From Citrobacter freundii ATCC 8090 = MTCC 1658 = NBRC 12681 (GTDB lineage Bacteria; Pseudomonadota; Gammaproteobacteria; Enterobacterales; Enterobacteriaceae): a stretch of 64,000 nt of DNA. The position numbers were made by a program, and so were the translations under genes. The stretch covers positions 620,001 through 684,000 of the forward strand of contig NZ_CP049015.1 in assembly GCF_011064845.1 (NCBI RefSeq), given 5' to 3'. The notes under the pieces are model-generated. The model was not told the origin of the DNA. It ran no database searches and saw only the letters and a list, made by a program, of their open reading frames with translations. Positions 58,274-64,000 of the stretch are shown piece after piece; position 1 is the first letter of the stretch; each line of letters begins with the position of its first letter.

Positions 58274-59606
58274 CCATGCTGTGTTTAACGTGATTTTCCG
58301 CTTTGTTGAAAACTATGTTAGCCCTGTTGCCGGGCGCATCTCTTCACAACGTCATGTCATGGCTATTCGTGACGGTTTTATTTCGGCGATGCCTTTTATG
58401 ATTGTAGGCTCTTTTCTGCTGGTTTTTGCCTATCCGCCGTTTTCTCCCGATACCACCTGGGGATTCGCCCGTGCGTGGCTGGATTTAGCAAAACAGTTTG
58501 AAGGCCAAATCCTCACACCGTTTGATATGACGATGGGGATCATGTCGGTCTACATATGTGCGGCTATTGCTTATAACCTGGGCAAGCACTATGTGAAGTC
58601 GTATCAGTTAGATCCGTTTATGTGTGCGATGCTATCAATCATGGCTTTTTTGCTGATTGCCGCGCCAAAAACCAAAGGCACGATGCCGGTTGATAGTCTG
58701 GGAGGAACGGGGATTTTCACCGCCATCCTGGTAGCCATTTACTGCGTTGAAATGATGCGCTTCCTGAAGGCGCACAACATTGGCATCCGTTTACCCGATC
58801 AGGTGCCGCCGATGATCAAAAACTCTTTCGATCTGCTGATCCCGGTGCTGGTGGTGGTGCTGACGCTGTACCCGCTAAGCCTGGCGATACAGTCGCAGTT
58901 TGACATGCTGATCCCGCAGGCCATTATGGCCATTTTCAAACCACTGGTGTCGGCTGCAGATTCTCTCCCGGCGATCCTGCTGGCGGTATTGATCGGCCAT
59001 CTGCTGTGGTTTGCCGGTATTCACGGCGCGGCTATTGTGTCGGGAATGCTGCAAATGTTCTGGCTCACCAATCTCGGGATGAACCAGTCGGCGCTGGCGC
59101 AGGGTGCGCCGTTGCCGCATATCTTTATGGAAGCGTTCTGGACGTTCTTCATTGTGGTTGGTGGTTCCGGCGCGACGATGGGGTTGGTGATTTGCTATCT
59201 GCGGAGTCGTTCCGCTCATCTACGCTCGATTGGGCGTCTGAGCGTGGTCCCCAGCATTTTTAATATTAACGAACCGGTGATATTCGGTACGCCGATTGTC
59301 ATGAACCCGGTGTTTTTTATCCCCTTCCTGCTGGCTCCGATGGTGAATGCGGTACTGGCGTGGGCGGCGATGAAACTGGATTTAATTGGGCGGGTAATTT
59401 CAGTGGTTCCCTGGACGGCCCCGGCACCGGTTGGCGCCGCATGGGCGTTAGGTTGGGATTATCGTGCGGCTATCCTGGTGGTGCTGTTGGCGCTGGTATC
59501 GGCCGTTATCTACTTCCCGTTCTTTAAGGTCTACGAAAAGCAGTTATTAGCGCAGGAAAAAGAAGAAGCGCAGCGTATGGAAGAGGAAAACCAGCAAGTT
59601 GCATAA
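58263..59606 (+). CDS. PTS EIIC permease, lactose/cellobiose (CelB/LicC) family, without EIIA/EIIB
   Basis: 447 aa from the ATG at 58263 (GGGAG eight bases upstream). Sugar-translocating EIIC of the chitobiose/cellobiose/lactose family. About ten helices; motifs MAIRDGFISAMPFMIVGSFLLV near residue 34, WFAGIHGAAIVSGML near 250, FNINEPVIFGTPIVMNPVFFIPF near 333 (the NEP sugar-site motif). It ends in a charged helix (AQEKEEAQRMEEENQQ). No EIIA, EIIB or glycosidase gene is adjacent, so it must borrow phosphoryl carriers, for example from Chb. Confidence 0.9.
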   Translation: MSTNHAVFNVIFRFVENYVSPVAGRISSQRHVMAIRDGFISAMPFMIVGSFLLVFAYPPFSPDTTWGFARAWLDLAKQFEGQILTPFDMTMGIMSVYICAAIAYNLGKHYVKSYQLDPFMCAMLSIMAFLLIAAPKTKGTMPVDSLGGTGIFTAILVAIYCVEMMRFLKAHNIGIRLPDQVPPMIKNSFDLLIPVLVVVLTLYPLSLAIQSQFDMLIPQAIMAIFKPLVSAADSLPAILLAVLIGHLLWFAGIHGAAIVSGMLQMFWLTNLGMNQSALAQGAPLPHIFMEAFWTFFIVVGGSGATMGLVICYLRSRSAHLRSIGRLSVVPSIFNINEPVIFGTPIVMNPVFFIPFLLAPMVNAVLAWAAMKLDLIGRVISVVPWTAPAPVGAAWALGWDYRAAILVVLLALVSAVIYFPFFKVYEKQLLAQEKEEAQRMEEENQQVA

Positions 59607-59635
59607 ATATCTGGCGAGGGGCTACGGCTCCTTGC

Positions 59636-60424
59636 TTACTTCAGCGTGCAGTCTCCGCATTGCTGAACGTCAGGCAGGCGATAGCGTTGGCAGCAGGTTC
59701 TGCGCACTAACAGCCCTTCACGCGGAACAACGGTACGCCATAGAGGATTATCCTGACCGCAGGAAAGTTGTTTCTCAAAAAAGCAGGTCTGGCGCAGCGT
59801 GGTCAGCAGTTCTTCACCTAACAACGGCTTCATTTCCGTTAAATACCAGTGAATTAAGTATCCGGTGTTGCTCCAGATAAGCTTTGCGTTGATCTCACCC
59901 GTTGCTTCCAGCGCCTGCACAACCGGCGTTAGCGCTGAGAGAATCAGTGTTTCCATGCGTTGTTGAGGAGACAGGGCTGTAGCCAGATGATCCTGATGGA
60001 CATCGATCCAGAAGCAGGCTGCTCGGCCCGTTTCGTGGAATTCTACGTGCATGTGTTCAGGAGAGACGTCTATAGCCTCTTTTTGCGTCAGCAGGGCCAC
60101 CATTAACGGAGGCATCATCAGGCCAATATACCATTGCGCCCAAAGAGATATCAGGGGCTTATTTTCGCGGGGCAGCGTGGGCTGGTTGCGATAGATATGG
60201 TCTGAATAAACAGCGAGCAATGAACTTAGCGTCGTCGGTTGCGTCCATTCATGCAGCGTCATTGCACCTGGCACAGGCGTTTCGTCAAGACGAATGAAGT
60301 CCAGCAAGTGCTCGCGAGTTTTGGCTATCGTTGCGCGTACGGCAGCAGCCAGCGAGGGCATCTCTGAGGGGAGATGGCTACGCCAGATGACATCTTCAAC
60401 GATCGGTGCGGAACGATAAGCCAT
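59636..60424 (-). CDS. fhuF: FhuF, ferric-siderophore reductase
   Basis: 262 aa, as in E. coli. Cytoplasmic [2Fe-2S] protein that reduces ferric hydroxamate siderophores to release iron. The unusual C-terminal cysteine set is present: RRTCCQRYRLPDVQQCGDC (C-C-x10-C-x2-C). Conserved SLWAQWYIGLMMPPLMVAL near residue 93. A Fur box lies 26 bp upstream. Confidence 0.95.
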   Translation of the reverse strand: MAYRSAPIVEDVIWRSHLPSEMPSLAAAVRATIAKTREHLLDFIRLDETPVPGAMTLHEWTQPTTLSSLLAVYSDHIYRNQPTLPRENKPLISLWAQWYIGLMMPPLMVALLTQKEAIDVSPEHMHVEFHETGRAACFWIDVHQDHLATALSPQQRMETLILSALTPVVQALEATGEINAKLIWSNTGYLIHWYLTEMKPLLGEELLTTLRQTCFFEKQLSCGQDNPLWRTVVPREGLLVRRTCCQRYRLPDVQQCGDCTLK

Positions 60425-60449
60425 GTCGATATAAGGATGTTAATCTTAA

Positions 60450-60464
60450 TGATAATGATTGCTA
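60450..60464 (-). promoter_or_regulatory. Fur box of fhuF
   Basis: TGATAAT-G-ATTGCTA matches the 7-1-7 Fur motif at 11 of 14 positions and sits in the fhuF promoter region. Confidence 0.65.
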
Positions 60465-60532
60465 ATCCTATAATTGGTGTTAGGCGATAGCAAGATCTTT
60501 GTCGCCATCTCGGGTGGCACCGCACAGAAAGC

Positions 60533-61609
60533 TCAGATAGAAGGGCAGTTTACCCGTAGCTCATCGCTGACCAGAGTATTGTTACGCCCAAGATTCTTGG
60601 CCTCGTAAAGGGCTTTATCCGCTTTGGCAATAGCAGCATCAATATCCTGTTCGACCAGAGGTGCAATGCCGATACTGACGGTTACGTTGGTTGCCACGCT
60701 CTCATTAAACATGTGAGGGATTTTAAGGTCGTACACTTTCTGGCGGATACGTTCGGCGGCAGCCTGGGCCTGCTGTGGATCGACTGCGGTCAGCAAAATC
60801 ATAAACTCTTCACCGCCAAAACGCGCCACCACATCCCTGGAGCGGACGGAGTCTCGGATGGCGGCAGAAACACGGATCAACGCCTGGTCGCCCATCATAT
60901 GTCCGTAATGATCGTTATAGGATTTGAAATGGTCGATATCCAGCAGCAGAACGAAGTGTCTCGAATTACTTAGGGCCAACAGCGTATCGAGCCGGTGTTG
61001 CAGCCCCCGGCGATTATACAAACCGGTTAGCGGGTCGAGCATGCTGAGCCCGTTCAGGGTTTCTCGTTCTTCCAGCAGTTTGTACATCAGTTGCTGAGCG
61101 AACCCATCGTAGCGCTTTTGTATCACATGCTGGATGGCGATACCGGCCATAGGCAGCGCCATAAAATAGAAAATCCGCAAACCATGCTCGCTGCCGTTAA
61201 GCCATAAACAAACGGCGACGGAGGGGAGTGAGTGGAGCGTAAACGCGATGATATTATTGGCAAAAGCGATAGAGCCAATAAACAGTACGCTGAGAAGCGC
61301 TATTAACAGGAAATAATAATCATTCTGACCTAAAGCATTATATTTCAATAATATGTGTAACGCCCATAACAAGCCAAAAACGATTGAAATAAAAGGGAGA
61401 TTAATTCTTTTATCTGCGTATTTCCCATGCCATACCAGCAGCAGTGTACTCATCACCAGTATCAGCAACGCCGATACTGATAAGGCTTTGACCGCAAACA
61501 GTGGGAAAAAAAGCGTAAACAGCGCGGAGACTGCGTTGAGCAGCAGAAACAGTCGTAAAGAGAGTTGGTATTTTTTGGTGCGCAGAGTTCGCCAGGATTG
61601 TACTGTCAT
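60533..61609 (-). CDS. membrane diguanylate cyclase (GGDEF domain)
   Basis: 358 aa. N-terminal half with about six membrane helices (residues 15-170) and no known sensor fold that I recognise. The C-terminal GGDEF domain makes cyclic di-GMP: DPLTGLYNRRGL near 193, LLLDIDHFKSYNDHYGH near 222, and the active site RFGGEEF near 266. The inhibitory I-site RSRD is five residues before it, so the enzyme is predicted active and product-inhibited. It is not at this place in K-12. Confidence 0.92.
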   Translation of the reverse strand: MTVQSWRTLRTKKYQLSLRLFLLLNAVSALFTLFFPLFAVKALSVSALLILVMSTLLLVWHGKYADKRINLPFISIVFGLLWALHILLKYNALGQNDYYFLLIALLSVLFIGSIAFANNIIAFTLHSLPSVAVCLWLNGSEHGLRIFYFMALPMAGIAIQHVIQKRYDGFAQQLMYKLLEERETLNGLSMLDPLTGLYNRRGLQHRLDTLLALSNSRHFVLLLDIDHFKSYNDHYGHMMGDQALIRVSAAIRDSVRSRDVVARFGGEEFMILLTAVDPQQAQAAAERIRQKVYDLKIPHMFNESVATNVTVSIGIAPLVEQDIDAAIAKADKALYEAKNLGRNNTLVSDELRVNCPSI

Positions 61610-61827
61610 AGGTAAATATTGTTAGTTATCTGCAATGTACGAAGGTGTGTTGGTAAATAAAACAAATAACGAACGGGGTATCATTCGCAGAGGTTTTTAT
61701 TGTTTTTAGTTGAAGAGCTAACCGGTGAGCAATTTATCACCTTGGGTTATTCATGTCATCAATCGTTAAGTAAAACTCATATAATTGATAGTGCTTCACG
61801 GCTGACAAATGAGAAATTTTATCATAT

Positions 61828-61846
61828 GATATTGGTTATCATTATC
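61828..61846 (+). promoter_or_regulatory. Fur box of yjjZ
   Basis: GATATTGGTTATCATTATC matches the 19-bp Fur consensus GATAATGATAATCATTATC at 16 positions, ending 18 bp before the yjjZ start. E. coli yjjZ is a Fur target. Confidence 0.75.
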
Positions 61847-61864
61847 AGTGTCATAGGTGGAATC

Positions 61865-62101
61865 ATGTTGCAACGTACGCTGGGCAGTGGATGGGGTGTT
61901 CTGCTGCCGGGAATGCTGATTGCCGGGATGGCATATAGCGACCTGTCGGTCTACGTATGGAAGGTGATGATTGTATTAGGATTACTACTGACTTCGCTCA
62001 TGTTGTACCACAAGCGTTTACGGCACTTTGTTTTGTTACCTTCATGCGCGGCGCTGATTGGTGGCATTGTTCTGGTAATGATGAACTGGAATCAGGGATG
62101 A
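61865..62101 (+). CDS. yjjZ: YjjZ, DUF1435 small membrane protein
   Basis: 78 aa (E. coli YjjZ about 79) from the ATG at 61865, chosen for AGGTGG six bases upstream and family length. A longer frame back to 61700 runs through the Fur box and is unlikely. Three hydrophobic segments and LYHKRLRHFVLLPSCAALIGGIVLVMM. Function unknown; iron-regulated, small inner-membrane protein. Confidence 0.85.
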   Translation: MLQRTLGSGWGVLLPGMLIAGMAYSDLSVYVWKVMIVLGLLLTSLMLYHKRLRHFVLLPSCAALIGGIVLVMMNWNQG

Positions 62102-62141
62102 ACAAAACTAGAGAAGGAAATCGAGAGGGAAATAAGATAAT

Positions 62142-62227
62142 TGGTGCGAGGGGGGGGACTCGAACCCCCACATCCTAAGGACACTAACACCTGAAGCTAG
62201 CGCGTCTACCAATTCCGCCACCTTCGC
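62142..62227 (-). tRNA. leuQ: tRNA-Leu (CAG)
   Basis: Cloverleaf with a long variable arm (class II), anticodon CAG read from the complement of CCTGAAG, T-loop GGTTCGAGTCC, and encoded CCA. It is identical to the next copy except at the ends. It is third in the leuV-leuP-leuQ transcript. Confidence 0.95.
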
Positions 62228-62259
62228 ACAGTCATCTTATTTGTTTGATATCGCCTCGT

Positions 62260-62345
62260 TGGTGCGAGGGGGGGGACTCGAACCCCCACATCCTAAGGAC
62301 ACTAACACCTGAAGCTAGCGCGTCTACCAATTCCGCCACCTTCGC
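62260..62345 (-). tRNA. leuP: tRNA-Leu (CAG)
   Basis: Same sequence as the copy at 62142, class II, CAG anticodon, CCA encoded. Separated from it by 32 bp. Confidence 0.95.
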
Positions 62346-62373
62346 CCAGTGCGAGCAATATCAACGTGGATTA

Positions 62374-62460
62374 TGGTGCGAGGGGGGGGACTTGAACCCC
62401 CACGTCCGAAAGGACACTAACACCTGAAGCTAGCGCGTCTACCAATTCCGCCACCTTCGC
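62374..62460 (-). tRNA. leuV: tRNA-Leu (CAG), variant arm
   Basis: CAG anticodon with encoded CCA; differs from the other two in the variable arm (GTCCTTTCGGAC instead of GTCCTTAGGAT) and in the T-loop (TTCAAG). First gene of the leftward leuVPQ transcript. Confidence 0.95.
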
Positions 62461-62501
62461 ATACCATCGACACTCAAAAAGTATCGTTACCACGGAGGCG
62501 A

Positions 62502-62529
62502 ATTCTAGAGATTTTATGCAGGGCGTCAA
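62502..62529 (-). promoter_or_regulatory. leuVPQ promoter
   Basis: On the minus strand TTGACG, 16 bases, TAGAAT, followed by the GC-rich discriminator CGCCTCCG typical of stringently controlled tRNA promoters, with an AT-rich upstream element (GATAATTAACA). Confidence 0.75.
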
Positions 62530-62595
62530 CTGTTAATTATCGAACTTAACGTGATTGCCGAAAAAAAAGGCGTTTCTTCTGCTTTGGCGTTTTAT

Positions 62596-62678
62596 GCAGG
62601 CCGGATAAGCGATAGCGCCATCCGGCGTTGCTCGGTGTCACGCCAGATGGCGGCGTAAACGCCTTATCTGGCCTACAG
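62596..62678. repeat. BIME between leuV and rsmC
   Basis: GCAGGCCGGATAAGCGATAGCGCCATCCGGC and the opposed CGCCAGATGGCGGCGTAAACGCCTTATCTGGCCTACA: two inverted REP-like units. Confidence 0.88.
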
Positions 62679-62681
62679 CGG

Positions 62682-63713
62682 TTAGGCTTTTTTCGCCTGG
62701 CGCGTCATGATGGTGCGATAGACCTTAAAGCGCCCGGTCTGCGCGATAACTTCGTGGAAGCCAAACACTTCATCCAGAACCTTCGGATAAGGCAGGAAGG
62801 CGTTTGCCACGATACGCAGTTCACCGCCACTGTTCAGATGACGCACGGCGCCGCGAATCAGCGTTTGCGCGGCATCAAGGCTGGTCTGCATTCCGTCGTG
62901 GAACGGTGGGTTGGAGATGATCATATCAAATCGGCCCGTTACGTCAGAAAAGACGTTACTGGCGATGACGTCACCTTCAATGCCATTGGCTGCAAGCGTT
63001 GCGCGGCTTGCTTCAACGGCGGCGGCGCTAACATCGCACAGGGTTAAGCGCACTTTCGGCGAGTGGCTGGCCAAGGCGACGGAGAGAACGCCTGCGCCAC
63101 AGCCGACATCCAGCACTTTGCCTTTGGTGTGCGGCGTCAGCGTGGAGAGCAGCAGTTGGCTGCCAACATCCAGGCCGTCACGGCTGAAGACGCCCGGCAG
63201 CGTTTTGATGGTCAGATTTTCTGTCTGGTATTCATCCCAGTATTTTTCTGCATCAAAGACCGGCTGTTTTTCCAGACGACCGTGGTACAGGCCACAGCGA
63301 CGTGCGCTGTCGACTTTGTTTAACGGTGCGTATTCGGCCAGCATCTGCTCTGCGCTACGTACGCCGCTGCGATTCTCACCGACAACAAAAATATCGGTGC
63401 CAACCGGTAACAGCGACAGAATGTTCATCAACTGGAACTGGGCTTCCGGCTTATTCTTCGGCCAGTAGTAGATCAGCGTATCGCTATCGGCAACGTCATC
63501 GGCCTGCGCGATGAGGCTGAAGCGGACGTTGTCGCCCATCTGGCGGTTAAGCACCTGCCAGTGGTGAAGCTGCTGAGTGTGCGCTCGGCTGGCGGCGCTT
63601 TCAAAATGGGCAGGCAGGTCATCCTGCAAATCACCGGCAAACAGAATACGGCTTTGTTCGAAATCATCACTGTGGCGCAGCAAGACTTCACTTGCCGGGG
63701 TAAAAGCAGACAT
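62682..63713 (-). CDS. rsmC: RsmC, 16S rRNA G1207 N2-methyltransferase
   Basis: 343 aa, as in E. coli. Two Rossmann-like domains: an inactive N-terminal one and the C-terminal SAM enzyme with motif [16 protein letters not shown] near residue 200 and catalytic [11 protein letters not shown] near 267. Methylates G1207 in the 30S subunit. Divergent from holD. Confidence 0.96.
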   Translation of the reverse strand: MSAFTPASEVLLRHSDDFEQSRILFAGDLQDDLPAHFESAASRAHTQQLHHWQVLNRQMGDNVRFSLIAQADDVADSDTLIYYWPKNKPEAQFQLMNILSLLPVGTDIFVVGENRSGVRSAEQMLAEYAPLNKVDSARRCGLYHGRLEKQPVFDAEKYWDEYQTENLTIKTLPGVFSRDGLDVGSQLLLSTLTPHTKGKVLDVGCGAGVLSVALASHSPKVRLTLCDVSAAAVEASRATLAANGIEGDVIASNVFSDVTGRFDMIISNPPFHDGMQTSLDAAQTLIRGAVRHLNSGGELRIVANAFLPYPKVLDEVFGFHEVIAQTGRFKVYRTIMTRQAKKA

Positions 63714-63816
63714 GGAATGCTCCTTAAATTGTACAGCGGGGGATTATAGTTGTTTGATGGCACGGATTCGACAAATTTGCTATATTTGCGCCCCTGATAG
63801 ACAGGAGTGTTTCGCT

Positions 63817-64000
63817 ATGACATCCCGACGAGACTGGCAGTTACAGCAACTGGGCATTACGCAGTGGTCGTTGCGTCGTCCTGGCGCACTGCAGGGCGAG
63901 ATCGCGATTTCCATTCCTGCGCATGTCCGTTTGGTGATGGTTGCTGCACAGTTACCCGCGCTAACCGAACCATTGATGAGCGATATTTTACGCGCATTAA
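63817..64000 (+). CDS. holD: HolD, DNA polymerase III psi subunit (3' truncated by window edge)
   Basis: First 61 codons only. MTSRRDWQLQQLGITQWSLRRPG matches E. coli psi, which with chi (HolC) bridges the clamp loader and SSB; this N-terminal segment is what binds gamma/tau. CAGGAGTG precedes the ATG. rimI normally follows, outside the window. Confidence 0.93.
   Translation, partial: MTSRRDWQLQQLGITQWSLRRPGALQGEIAISIPAHVRLVMVAAQLPALTEPLMSDILRAL

Noticed and set aside
61700..61864. Longer start for yjjZ giving 133 aa
   Set aside because: The extension covers the Fur box and lacks a better ribosome site; the family length fits the start at 61865.
62142..62460. Possible CRISPR-like array of about 86-bp repeats with short spacers
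   Set aside because: The repeats fold as tRNA-Leu with CAG anticodons and encoded CCA; repeat length and spacers do not fit CRISPR.
62142..63713. Genomic island at the leu tRNA cluster
   Set aside because: No integrase, no direct repeat of a tRNA 3' end beyond the tandem genes, and the flanks are core genes in the E. coli order.

Overview
The window is chromosomal DNA of an enteric bacterium of the Escherichia/Salmonella/Citrobacter group. From about 7.4 kb to the right end, the gene order follows the E. coli K-12 yji/yjj arc near 98-100 min: gntP-uxuAB-uxuR, yjiJ, yjiN, mdtM, yjiR-yjiS, symE-hsdSMR-mrr, yjiA-yjiX-btsT, tsr, lgoT-lgoR-lgoD, opgB-yjjA-dnaC-dnaT-yjjB-yjjP, yjjQ-bglJ, fhuF, yjjZ, leuQ-leuP-leuV, rsmC and holD. 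Protein lengths mostly match E. coli to within a few residues, and eight REP/BIME-type repeats lie between genes. The aromatic amino-acid permease plus extra pyridoxal kinase at the left edge, and several inserted genes absent from K-12, point to Citrobacter (C. freundii group). That genus call is an inference.

Layout. 0-1.9 kb: the 3' part of a tyrosine/tryptophan-type permease and a PdxY paralogue. 2.1-7.4 kb: lactate permease divergent from lutABC (ykgEFG). 7.4-12.7 kb: gntP divergent from uxuAB, then uxuR (hexuronate/fructuronate catabolism) with UxuR/ExuR-like operators. 12.7-14.9 kb: an AT-rich, gene-poor stretch with a perfect FNR-type box, a small ribbon-helix-helix protein, a porin with a damaged signal peptide, and a small membrane protein that looks frameshifted. 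15-27.4 kb: yjiJ, a GNAT enzyme, yjiN, a LysR/DAACS-symporter/MetC-paralogue cluster, mdtM, a LysE-type exporter, an AraC regulator, an Rpn C-terminal remnant, and yjiR-yjiS. 27.5-30.1 kb: a MarR-HlyD-DUF2955 efflux operon. 30.2-38.5 kb: the immigration-control/defence region (symE, a complete EcoAI-like type I restriction system, an Mrr-like nuclease, and the brnTA toxin-antitoxin pair).

38.6-49.8 kb: yjiA-yjiX-btsT, tsr, a GNAT enzyme, then L-galactonate catabolism in which a uxaB-type tagaturonate reductase directly follows lgoD. 49.8-57.4 kb: opgB, yjjA, the primosome genes dnaC-dnaT, the succinate exporter yjjP-yjjB, and the LuxR-type pair yjjQ-bglJ. 57.4-64 kb: a YbaK-type deacylase, an orphan PTS EIIC preceded by an overlapping 46-codon ORF and a 21-bp palindrome, Fur-linked fhuF and yjjZ flanking a diguanylate cyclase, three tandem tRNA-Leu(CAG) genes, rsmC, and the start of holD.

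Functionally the window is rich in sugar-acid and organic-acid uptake and oxidation (lactate, fructuronate, L-galactonate, pyruvate), export pumps and defence. I saw no CRISPR array, no insertion sequence with an intact transposase, and no prophage. The most unusual features are the orphan EIIC leader locus, the FNR box without an obvious target, the porin with a lost signal peptide, the stand-alone Rpn C-terminal ORF, and the local pairing of pathway partners (permease + PLP kinase; lgoD + uxaB; symporter + C-S lyase).
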